Part shown: piece after piece, positions 9,965 to 22,600 of the stretch
How the letters are laid out: each line of letters begins with the position of its first letter
How positions within the stretch are numbered: the first letter of the stretch is position 1
NCBI GenBank assembly: GCA_903813345.2
Contig: CAIIXF020000007.1
Coordinates: 16,288,714-16,352,713, forward strand
DNA length: 64,000 bases
Direction: 5' to 3'
Source: Owenia fusiformis
Lineage: Eukaryota; Annelida; Polychaeta; Sabellida; Oweniidae
The notes under the pieces: generated by a model
What the model was told of the DNA's origin: nothing
Databases searched by the model: none
The model's input: the letters and a program-made list of their open reading frames with translations, nothing else
Made by a program: the position numbers and the translations under genes

Positions 9965-11036
9965 TTACCTTCCACAGAGAAATGAGTTTTCTTAAACATA
10001 TATTTAACTCACTTTATAGATCATTACAAACTGATATTCAAAGGCACGGGAGAGCAATTTGATGTCCATACTTTAAATAAAACTCAAGTTGAAGACATAT
10101 TTGTAGTTCCATTTTGCAATAGGATAGCCAAATAACAAGATTTTCCTCAATGAAACACATCATAACTTTCTCAATGTTTATTATTCTGACTTGGAATACT
10201 AAGTTTAATTTATTACAAGAGGAAAATACATCAGTGTGATAATTCTCTGGTAAGGACATAGACAACTATGAAATGTAACATCAAATTCCTAAACCTCAAT
10301 GGTGTTTCATGTGGAACAAAAATATACTTGGGAAACATTCTTTTATAAGTCAAGACATCTCAGTCTTGTGAATTATGTTCACAGTTCACACCTTGAGGCC
10401 AATAGAAACAGCTATCACTTGGTCCCTGTACTATATATAGAAATACTGAACTTATTGTTTAAATATTACTATGAATGTACATTTCATATTCTACACTCAG
10501 AATACTATAAATACAAAACACTGTTTATGATATTGGAATAAAGTAATACATCACAATTTCCATCTTAAGCATTTCCCTTCAAATTCTAACCTTGGAGAAA
10601 TCCATGGAAAGACATTATTTTCAGGACATACAAGGTAGCTCCTGGAACCTTAGTTATGTAGGTGATTCCTTAGAAAGGGTCACCCTGTAGTACCAGCATT
10701 GGAACAGTAAAACTATGTTGTTAGGCCTAGGCAACCATATACAGTGTCTTTTAAATAAGTTTTATATCAGTTCATTATTAAACAATACCATTCATGACGT
10801 AAATTGGAGGAATTCAGCATATTGAATATTTGAATAGTATAAATATTACACTAGGTAGAGGATAAGCTATATGTACATCATATAAAATATTAATTAAAAA
10901 TGACATTACATAAAAGAGACTACAAAGTGTATGTAGTCTTCAGTTTGAACAAATACATACTTTGTAATAATACAATGTAATCATAATAAAAAGGCAACTC
11001 TACACAATAGCACACTCAGAAGACAAGGACTAACCA

Positions 11037-11237
11037 TAAGCACTTTCAAGAAGCATTGGTTTACCAATAACACGTTTAATAAGCATTGGTTTACCCATAG
11101 CTCTTTATATAAGTATTGGTTTATCAATAGCTCTTTCAATAAGCATTGGTTTACCAATAGTACTTTAATAAGCATTGGTTTACCAATAACACATTTAATA
11201 AGCACTGGATAACCAATCATGCTTAAATAAGCATTGG
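11037..11237. repeat. 30-32 bp tandem repeat
   Basis: About six or seven units with the core aataagcattggtttacca followed by a variable part (ataacacatt, atagctcttt). The apparent open frame on the minus strand here is only this repeat. Confidence 0.75.
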
Positions 11238-13334
11238 TTAATATTACTGAGACATTTCATCAATCAATTGCACATTATAACACAGTTTATTTATGATATC
11301 TACAATCCTCAATAAATGAATAAATAAAAGAATCATTTTAATTTATCGGATAATTTTTACAATTCAATACAATCCCAATATTCGTAATGGGCTAAGCTGC
11401 CAATTAAGTAGATGAAATCATATTGTGTAAAGTTGTTACATGTACTACATCAAACCATACCACTTTGGTCTGAAATACTACTTTCTGGGTTTAGAATAAA
11501 ACCAATCTTGTCTTTTTTTCAATATATTTGTATAACATTATGCACTGAAGGCTTCTCTCAATCACATGTACAATCATTGTTAAGACTAGCTACTCAAGAC
11601 AAGTGCTCCAGTTATCGTCATAGTCCAGCATATCAGCCTATAAACCATTAGCAGAGCTTTCTTACTCATAGGAAGATTATGAATACAGATGTGTATGCTG
11701 TATGAGTTTGGATACATGACTTCTTTGGAGAATTGAAATTCTATGCGCATTGTATCATATATAATTAGACAAAATGTTCCATTGTTGCCTAAAATGCTTC
11801 AAAATCTGACACTGCCTCAAAGTTTTGACTTAGAGGTCAACGTTGAATGAATCTAGAGTTATGTTAAAGACTCAGCTGTGCTTCACCAATGAAGACTCAA
11901 TTTGAAACATTATTCAATTCTGAACATAGGGTTACAGAGCTGTATTCTACAGCCCAGTAGTCAGAGGATGTAGAATGTGTTCGGGCTGTTTCATTCACTT
12001 GTACTGTCTTCAATTTAAGAAGTTCAACATGAGACTTCCACTCAGTGCTTTCAATGACTTATTGTCGTTTCTATACGTTATAATCGAAGACACTGAGGAA
12101 TAAATATAGTGTGACAAACTCGCATAAAAAATCATATAATGATAGAATATAAGTAAGATAAGATAATGATGATGATGACATCTTGTTCCTACGCTCCATG
12201 TGCGTTACATTGTTGGTATTAGAAACACTAATCTGTATTAGAAACAGTCTACCCTTTTAGAAACAATTCACTGTATCAGCAAAATTGACTGTTTTACAAT
12301 GAGTTGCTATACACTATATACATTATACGGGGAGATATAAACCCCTGCGGAACATTATGTACACACTTGCATTGTTCCCTTCTCTTATAAAAATCATGCA
12401 AAAATTAAATATTTAATATTTCCTACTGCACTGGAAAGTAATCTGACTATTGTTTAGGGGAGGGGGGGGGTCTTATACTGAGCTTTTTGGAAAGATCAAG
12501 TTCTATACTTTACATAAGGATCTTAATCTGGGAGACCTGTCATTTCTCATCCATTACAGCTTCATATAGACCATTAAAAATCAACCTGATACCTCACTCA
12601 TGAAGTGTCACTACAGTCACGTCACAGGTATCCTATTTTCAATCTTGATTCAAGCATTGTGCTTATGGTGGTACACTTATCCTTCCCCTCTTTCAGGAAA
12701 CATGTGTAGCCTTGTACGGGGGTTGATCTAAAAGTTCTGCACCATTTGCTGGTACATGTACTTTAATTTGCAATATAAAAGGAGGAACCTTTTTATGCCG
12801 TATGCCAATATTGTATGAGATTCCGTGAAACCATAGTGACATTTCATTGCGCGTAAATATCTGGGAGGGGGGGGGTCTAAGGTGGACAATAAAAATGTTC
12901 ATTGACAGTGTGAAATCTAATATCTACCGTGCAAATTAATGATTAAGAAGTGATTCAAACAAAGATGACATAAGTTAATCAATAGTGTCAATTAGAATCT
13001 ACATTCAGTTGAGTTAATATGGTAGCTCATAAACTGACATCAATTAAAACTCAAGTTTGATGTCAACTTACAACTCCATGTTATGATGTCAAGTAAATTA
13101 CAAGTTGAAGTGTTCTCTATTTACAAAGAATATGGAATTTACAATATGAACACTATAACATTCAATTCCAAATTACTAGCTGAATAATTACATTCCCTTA
13201 TATGCAGATCAGGTGCATATCTAACAGAGACTAGTTGATTATCCAATATATGTCTTACAGTAGGTTAAAATTATCCATCAGTTTCCCTTCACATGGAAAA
13301 TCAGGCACGACATATATACTTTAGTATCATGTTG

Positions 13335-13415
13335 TTCTTGACATGTGGTGTGTCATTTTTAACATGTGGTGTGGCATCTCTCAAATGTGGTGTGCGATGT
13401 CAAATATGTGGTATG
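13335..13415 (-). repeat. Short ~27 bp repeats in the ceramide synthase 3' flank
   Basis: Four imperfect copies of an acatgtggtgtgncat phrase lie just beyond the probable proximal poly(A) signal of the ceramide synthase gene. Confidence 0.45.
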
Positions 13416-13492
13416 CCATAGTATGTTTCTGATAGAGGTGGGTCAGTTAAATGTGGGTCACTTGAGACATTTTACCATATTCCTACTCATGG

Positions 13493-13498
13493 TTTATT
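13493..13498 (-). terminator. Proximal poly(A) signal of the ceramide synthase gene
   Basis: AATAAA on the minus strand, 56 nt after the stop codon. A more distal signal at 9477-9482 is also possible. Confidence 0.4.
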
Positions 13499-13553
13499 GA
13501 GAGAATGGTATCATAAAAACAGTGAATCTTAAAGGAAAGCATCAATCAATTTC

Positions 13554-13635
13554 CTAATCAGTTTTACGTTGACGTGCTGACCGCCGTGGGGTTCCATTTC
13601 CATTGGGTATATCACCGTGTGATCCAACGCCATTG
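13554..13635 (-). CDS. CERS1: Ceramide synthase exon 7, basic C-terminus
   Basis: The acceptor is gtttgttccag, and the first base completes Ser with the AG of exon 6b. It encodes NGVGSHGDIPNGNGTPRRSA, then RQRKTD and stop TAG. It is low-complexity, polar and basic, consistent with a cytosolic tail. Its frame fits exon 6b but not the phase 0 donor of exon 6a. Confidence 0.85.
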
Positions 13636-16600
13636 CTGGAACAAACAAATGATTGTTGTACAGCACACATAAGTTTAAATCATTTAAGAGCAAAACTCGA
13701 TGCTTTACAACTTTATCATATGCATCTATGTATGGATAAAGATTCAGAAAACTACTTAAGTAAGCAACATGTATAAAACTATTGCTACCAGCCTACCATG
13801 GTACATGTGATAATTTATATTTAGCATGAATTTTAGTTTTTCACGTTGCAATGCTTACCTCTCTGCAACACCATTCTTCTCTGGTTTGCCTGATTTTGTG
13901 TCAAGCAATTTCTTTTCTACTTCGTACTCTCTCATATCATCCACTTCCTTAACTTGACCAGTTGCCACTTTATACAGGAAGTTGACAATAAACTGAAAAA
14001 AACATCGCAACTTTTAATACAATTTCTGGGTGACTTAAACACATGGTTTGTCAACTGGAGGGATAGTGAGTAATTGAGTTTTGGACTTTCTCAAGAGCCC
14101 ACAATGTCACGCATGCTTATATCTACACCTGGACACCTACAGGAGCTTCATTTGGACATTCCATCTAAAAGAATATAGAATTTACAAATTCATAATTAGT
14201 CTACAAACATATGTATAGTAACCATGTGTGTTTCTCTTGAATTCAGAACTGTGAATCCAATCTATGAAATATTTTTTCAGACATTATCATTATACATTAC
14301 AGCCTTTAAAATTGATGTAAGTAATGTTGTTATAAATATAAATAATTGTCAACTAAACTAAAAGTCTAAAGTGCAAAAACAAATGCTCAAAGATTGATGC
14401 ATGTTAGTAATTTGACATAAATACAACTCCACATGACATAAGATAACAAATACAAAAAATCTAAATAGAATACAGAAACTCCGGAGATGAGCAAATCCCA
14501 CCGAACAAAATATATTTTATAAAATTTTGTCATTTTGGACATTACATGATAGAAATAATCAGGAAATAGAAGAGAAGTTCCGTCTCATCTGGAAAAATTT
14601 ACACCCGAGGTCATGAACATAGGAAAATAGTATATAAAATTTGGAACAAATCTGGTGCCTCAATGGTATTTATGTTATCTTAAGAACCATTAGCATATAA
14701 AATTTTAACCAAATCTGTCTATTGGTATTTGAGTCATCAATGATTATATTTTTAACAAAAAATGGTGCCTATTTTTAAAGTTCCTTCTCGAGCAGAAGTC
14801 CTACAACCATTTAATACTGGTATTTAAGTTACATTACATTTTTTTTATAAAAAATAATGGCCATTTTGAAATTCAGTGGACCATTTTGAAAATCTTCTCT
14901 TGAGAAGAGCCCCTATGTACATGGGTATCAACATATTAAATTTGGAACACAATCGGTCATCTGGTTTTTGAGTACTCAAAGATTACATTTTTATGAAAAA
15001 TGGTGGCCATCTTGAATTGAGCTGCCATATTGAAAGTTCCTTTTTGAGCAGAGGTCCTACACCCATAAGGCACAAACCTATAAGATTTGAACCAAATCTG
15101 TATTTGAGTATTATTGAGTAACTTAGTTATTGAGTAACTGGTATTTGAGTCATCGCCAGGACACACAGACAACGGACAGACAGCTGCCTCTATATCCATA
15201 TGAACTTCATTCGATGGGATAATAACAAACGGAGCACCTGGATAAATCAAGGCCAAGCTGAACATTTCAAGATGTGAACATGCAAACACTTTGGTACTAT
15301 GTGCATAAATATATGAAAACAAAACAATGTATAAGCAAGATGAATATCTATAAAAGAGAAAAACATTAATGTGAAGCACAAGGAAATGACAGTATTAGTA
15401 ACATGCAAAAAACGTGAACTATCAAATTATATAAATGAATGTCTTCATTGTACACATACACAACTTTTTCATTTTTAGTTTTATCACTCCCATTATAATG
15501 GGATACAATTTATTATTTGTCATAAAATGAGAAATAAAATTTGACATTTGTTAATTTCAAACTCCTTTGAGAAAACACCTTGGTCGGAATCAATAAAGAT
15601 TTTATGAATAAATGTATATGTAGATGTATTTCTAAAGATTATAATGCTTTAAGTAAAAGGAAGGGATTGTAGAGAACTTATTTACAGTATGTAAATATAA
15701 TTATTATATCGATCTTTTATTTAGTTGCTGTTTAAAGTCTAGAACTAGGAAAATAGCAATTCCACACAGTAGGAAATCCCACCAAATTAAATATGTTTTG
15801 GCAAATCATTCCTTGTATTGAACATTTCATGCTTCTTTACTTATTAAATAGAAATGGTGTCCTATTATAACAAAAGGCAAATACATGTATGTGCAAGGCA
15901 TTGTCATTTAAAGGTATCAATCTATGAAATGCTATGTCAAACTTTTGATGAGAATTGGCAATTAACCAAAAAACAATTTAATAAAAAGATTAGATTTTCA
16001 ATTTGTCCATTTTTACGGAGCAAAGGTCCCATTTCCCCGGAGCATCTGACTAAATTTTGAACCAAATCTGACAGATAATCAATTTGATAGATAAACAGCA
16101 TGAGAAATGGGGAGATGAATGAACGAACTAAACAGACAAGAGCTTCTCTATATCCCAACACGGTGGGATAATAAAGGTAAGTAGTCGGAAAACCATTGGA
16201 CATTTATGCACAAAGTTGTCAATATTCAAGCCAAGTTGAGTAACAAGATGAATCATTCCATCTTGCACATGGAGATGTGAGAATTAAATGATCACATGCA
16301 GTTGTATAATGCAAACCACAACAAACAAGTGTGACAAAATACAAGCAAATGCAAAACATTATTCATAAAAGAACACTGTTAAAAACACACAAAGCAAACA
16401 TGGTAAAAATACCAATGCTACAAAGCATATTTGTGGCTCATATTATCATATTAAATAAGCTTCATGTGTACCTTGTAATTTCATTTTCATTCAATTTCAG
16501 AGACCTTTCACTTAACATCGACATTGGGTTTAACATGTGATAGTGACCTTTACCCTAAATGTAGAAGATTTCATCATTCAGACAGAAATAGTTCAAAATG

Positions 16601-19600
16601 ACCTCGACATTTGACCTTTCGCTATATCTGTGACCTATATACAATCAATTTTTCTGACCTCAAACCTGTGTTACTTATTCACATGATTAATATGATAATC
16701 AACAGTCTTTCTTTCCCAAAATAATTCTTGACCTCAGTCTTTCATTCCCAAAAATCTTTCTTACTTCCACTGCATTTTTTACTCCCATCATCTTTCTTGC
16801 CCCCCCCCCCAGTCATTCTGAATCCAACATTCTATCTTCTCTCCACAGTCTTTTATACTTCCATAATCTTTCTGATTCACAATCTTTCTTACCCCCAATC
16901 AGTCTCTTACCCTTACAGTCCTCACCACCAGTCTTACCCCATGTCTCTCTTACACCCATAGTGTTTATTAATCCTGCTATCTTTCTTACAACCATAGTCT
17001 TTCTTGCCCCCAGTCTTTCTTACAGAGATTGTATATAATTTGCCACCACAACCTATGGTCCACCAAGCTACCACGCCATATACGGGCTGTTTTTTGATTT
17101 GGCCTCTAATTTATGTTGCATAATTATCGCCAGAAGTTATGCATCCCAGTAATTGCAATTGGGCCAATCGCATTTATCCAATCATGAATATCAATATCTA
17201 GTTTCAATAGTTATAGACAATGTGGATCTCAATACATGTCTAAGCAGGTAGGGGTGGCAAGTTATACAAAGCCCTTCTGTAACCAGTCTTTCTGACCTCC
17301 ATGATTTTTCTTATCCCACAGCCTTGTCAACATAGTCTTTCTTACCCCAGTCATTCTTACCCCATCTCCTTGGGCTATCCCAACATGCATAGATCTACCT
17401 CCCCCCTCTGGGTTCCACAAGTGCATTCATACAATAAGTGGCAATGTCTGTATTATTGTATTTGTAGCTATCTTTAACCAAGAGATCACTTTCAGTATTT
17501 GGGGGGTTTGTTACCAAGCTTATTTTGGGTGATGTTACGCTGAATGACTAAATACGGTGAATGTTTGTTAAAACATGTGACAAAGATTTTCAAAAAACCC
17601 TAAATACAAGTTAATATCTCATTGTAGTTATTATAGTACCAATCAATGATTTTAAATTTTGTTTTTTGGATCAATTAATACAAACAATACCACTTTAAGT
17701 AATGTCTAAAACAATCCCATTCAATAAGAATTTCAAGATTGTTAGACGAGGCCATTATAATAAGCATTATAAAATCTAGTCTACGATGGTATAACAGCGC
17801 ACACTCATATGTATTTGCAACCTTTCTACGATAAACATACAACATCACAATCTCCCATTTTTCAGGTCCTGTAAGAAGTCTTTATCAACAGCCTCTCTTA
17901 CCATAACACAATGGTAAAGTAGTAATCAGAAGAAGGGGGACTGGGGGAGGGGGAAGGGGTTAAATTGACTAGTTTCATACTAAAAGGAATACTTTTTTAG
18001 CCTTTTGGGTTTTTGAAAAAGTATCATTTTTTCCCGAAATTCCAAAATACTAGTAATAGGAATGGGGAACCTCCCCCTCCCCTTCTTTCAAAGACAGAAC
18101 CTAAGAGGGGGTGTGCATAGACTTAATACATTACTATAATATATGGAGATATCATCATAACGAAACATATGTGTATGTGTGGTTAGATGCGAGGAATTAA
18201 AAATATAAATAAATGACTATATGATGGGGCCATGGCCATGTCATTACTTTAATTCGGCTTTCCCTAGGTTTCTTTTTTGCGACTTCATCCTCTACATCGA
18301 TCTCTCTGACATCATCCACCTCACTCATCTGTCCTCTTGCTATTTTGTAGAGGAATCTCACAATAAACTATAACAGACCAATGTTAGACATGCATACCCT
18401 AGCTTATTTATTCAACTTACATTGATTGGACTTCTCCAATGTTTCACAGGCTTTATTCCCTGTGGCAGTCTGTGGCAGTAAACATGTGGTTTTCTGACAA
18501 ATCCACCCTGGGTTCATTATCTGAATTCTAGCCAATATTAAAATTGATAACTCTCAGGGGTTTGATTTCTGAGAACACAAAATAAACAAATAATAGGAAC
18601 AAGGAGAATTATTGGAACTATAATTGAAACAGTTGAAAAATTCCCTACTAGAACTATAGGCAATTTTAATAATGGCTAGTGCATTCTCAACCTGGGTAGA
18701 CATCTATCATCCCTTTTTGGAGTGGATTGGGGGATACATGTAATTTGGGTTTCATTTAAGGTCAAACACACATGTTAAACATTCTGTTATGATGGCCACC
18801 TGGACATACACCCCAATGACGGCGAAAACTGAGAAGAGCAAGGATATGAGAAAATATATTTGGGGAAGCATTATGTCAAAGGCTGGGATGGCTTAACCCA
18901 AAGGTAGCAATGTAATCCTGCTGGCATTTTCTACCTATAAATATTTTAGTAATACAAAATAACTCGTGTCCAGAACTCCCATCCAATGGCCAAATAACAT
19001 ATTAGTACTTTATTCAATCACAATGACATGGTCACTTGTCAGCAAATGTTGTGGCCACCATGCTATTCTAGCTAATCTCCTGTTTTGTTTTGAAGATAGG
19101 TTTTCCCATGATTCCCTTTACTTAACCTAGAATATAAGACATGCATTACAGAGTATATAATAAATACATTATATGTCAGAAATATTTAAAAAGTCATACT
19201 TTAATAATGATTTACGACAATTCTACTAGAGTAATTACTATTTGAATCAAATAATGATACTTATTTGTTAAGGATTTATTTTTATATATGATTTATATGC
19301 CTTTAGCCTTATAATATGTACTATATGACAGACTGAATTATTACTACAATAACATCTTAGTATAACAGGCATATTAATAGGAGCATATTAATATATTTTA
19401 ATTTACATACAGTAAAATATGAAAACATGAACTACTCCCATCATATGGTTGATAACAAATAATTCATTATAACTTTTGTCCAGTCAATAACTCAAATACC
19501 AGCTGTCATATTTGCTTCAGTTTTCATTACATAATAGTCAGATTGTGTTCTAATTTTCTTCATTTAGTTATCAATATGTAAGTATGATGGGAATAGAGCA

Positions 19601-22600
19601 TTATGCATGCAACATTTATATAAAAAACATGAAAGAAATACAGTAATTTTGTTGAAATAAGAGTTATTTCTAACAAACTATAGCGCATGTACAGGTTTTC
19701 AATAATTAAAGCTTATTTTGCTGTAAAACTTTTATTGTATAATATCTGTTGCCCAAATTTTCACAAGAGTAGCATAATACATTTCATCAACCCTCATAAA
19801 ATACGGCTAAGATTAGTTGATATTTAGCACTGTAGCACTGTAGCAGTTGTCATAGTAACTTAAACAGAAAAATGGTTCAGTAAACTTATGATATCAGACA
19901 TCACAATATTATGAATAACTATTTATCTTCATAATTTGTGACATTAAGCTTTGCTCTGCTGAACCTTATGTCGTGACAACCGCTACAGTGCCAAAAATGA
20001 ACAGATCTTAGCCATATTTCTTTGATGGTTGGTGATCATGGTTACATCATGCTACTCCTATGCAAATTTGGGCTATAAATATTGCAAAATAAAAGTTTAA
20101 GAGCAAAATCAGCTTTGCTTATTGAACAACCTGTACATAATAAAAGAGTTAGATCCCAGAATTCCATAGTTTAAGTGTTACCTAAGCAAAAGTGCATTGT
20201 GGGTTATGTACATGTACTTTATTTTACTTAAAATTGCAGTTTTGGTAACTTGCATTTAATGAAGCATTAAGTTCTGGGTAATCATGGACTTCTGGGTAAT
20301 ATTGTTCAGCGGAGTAATGTAACTTATAATTTCAAAAAATAAATATTAATTCATAAAACTAAAATCGATATCCAAAAAACTATGAAATGATATAATAGTC
20401 AGAAGAATCTGGATTAAACAATATTTTATGTAAGTATTGATTTCATATAAGACATGTCTTCATGATAAAATGTTGAATATTTAGTCATCCATCTGAAAAT
20501 TATGGATTTAAAATTGTTTGTTCATAAGTATTTGATAATGTTTGTATTTCTTGAATATTATAGTGAAATTTGAAATGGCAGGTTGAACCTTTTAGCTTAA
20601 TTAACACAACACATAATCTCACAATGCATTTTACAAATTTACATCGAAGAATAATCAGTTAAGACACAAATTCCCAGAATATAGATAACACAAGTTCCTA
20701 AAAACTCCATTTACTTAAACAAAGGATGGGATTATATCAAACTAATATTGGAAAGTATAAGTCCAATGTAGAGCAACTAATTACAATAAAATTCAAAAAT
20801 AATTTATTAACTGTTTTTTAAGTCAGGATGCGATCACAGAAAATGTCAGGCATTTAGATTGTATAAAACATAGAATGTGTCAAAAATGTATTGATACAAT
20901 GACTGTGCCTCATTAAATGAGGCTATCATATATATTTACTAGCAGTAAAAATATTTTTAAGACGCATTTTATGTTGTTAGACAGTTATCCTCCATGCAAA
21001 GTCCAGGTTTACTTGTTGGTGAGTCATTCCCACAAACGCTTAATCAAATAATATTGCAAACAAATGACAAGCAATGGAAATAAAATTTTAAACTATTCTA
21101 AATATGTTGACATTTTTTCATCTGATTGTTCCTATTTTCATTAATCTTCAATTTGATAGTATATTGTTTAAATCAAAAATAAAGCGATTTTTATGTGGGA
21201 GTGAATCTTAAAGTGTTCTGGATTGGTTGTTATGCAGGTACATCTTGCCATCTATCATACACTATCAGAACTAAAACATATAAAGGTTTGGTTATTTCTA
21301 TAATCATCCCCTCTTATTCCCTAACTAACAAACTGGGCAGTCCCCTAGCAAGGGGAGGGGGTTCGGGGAGTTTGAGCACAGGATATAACAGGGGATGATA
21401 GACAGTTAAAGGCAGTTAGTTCCTGCAGGACCAATGATAATTGGTAATTTTAGTCGACTAGAATACTCCTCAGACACCAGACAGAGTATAGAAACCAGGG
21501 AAGTATGGCAACAACAAGAACAGAATGAGCAATGCACCAAGTAAAACCACCAGCTTTGTCAAATTAATATTACAATGACAGTGGACAGAAGATAAAAGGA
21601 TGACTGCACACCTTTGGAAATAACAAGCCAATATGCTGAGCAAATGAGCACACCATAAGTATATGCTACAAGAATGCCCAAAAGTCTTGATGAACACGAG
21701 TTGAGAAAATGGTCAAAAACTTGAGTAGATGACAACATGTTGAGTGAAATCACACAAGTTGAATAGATGGCCAGATGTTCAGAAAAATTGACCACACATT
21801 GAGTAGATGACCACACATTGAGTAGATAATCACATGTTGAGAAGATATATGACCACATGTTGAGTAGATTATATACAGATGTAGAGTAAAGGTTCAAAGA
21901 TTGAGTAGATGACCACACCAATGATAACACATGTTGAGCAGATGATCACATGTTGAGTAGATGACTACATGTGAGTAGGTTATATACAGATGTTGAATAA
22001 AGGTTCAAAGGTTGAGTAGATGACCACACCATGATAAGATGTTGATAGCCACATGTTGAGTAGGTTTATATACAGATGTTAGGTAGATGGCCACAAGTTG
22101 AGTTGATAACTACTTGTTGAGTAGATGCATATATGTTCAGTAGATGACCACATGATACATAGATGAGTACATGATAACTCCTGCCAATTTCAAGCACAAC
22201 ACAAACTAATGTTGCATCAATCTATATCAGCATTGCTTTTTACACTGCATTTACATTAAAAATGCATTAACATGAACACTACGTTCTCTGCATGAATACA
22301 GCATTAATATAAAATATGGTATCTACATGAATAATGCATCTACATGAATAGTGCATCTATATCAACACTGCATCTATATCCACACTGCATCTATATCAAC
22401 AATGCATCTATATCCACACTGCATCTATGTCAACACTGCATCTATATCAACACTGCATCTATATCAACACTGCATCTATGTCAACAATGCATCTATATCA
22501 ATACTGCATCTATGTCAACACTGTATCTATGTCAATAATGCATCTATATCAACACTGCATCTATATCGGCATTTTATTGATATTAACAGTGGATTTATAT

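Larger units (their letters stand above)
8600..13492. other. Intergenic region between convergent genes
   Basis: AT-rich sequence between the poly(A) signal of the SelW-family gene and the likely end of the ceramide synthase gene. It contains a MITE (9666-9964) and a 30-32 bp repeat block (11037-11237). A minus-strand AATAAA at 9477-9482 could be a distal poly(A) signal for a long ceramide synthase 3' UTR. Nothing else was recognised. Confidence 0.5.
13993..18196 (-). other. CERS1: Interval between alternative tail exons 6b and 6a
   Basis: It contains two inverted copies of the ATCCCATCGAAC family (14472-15222 and 15743-16170) and a pyrimidine-rich degenerate repeat (16725-17365). No other exon was recognised. 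Confidence 0.6.

Noticed and set aside
10667-10700. gggtcaccctgtag, like the right end of a mariner-type element
   Set aside because: No matching left end with TA duplication was found nearby; a similar lone end at 23293-23312 was also not called.
22324-22580. Regular short repeats that could be mistaken for a CRISPR array
   Set aside because: Contiguous 17 bp units without unique spacers, in an animal intron; likewise the 30 bp repeats at 39417.
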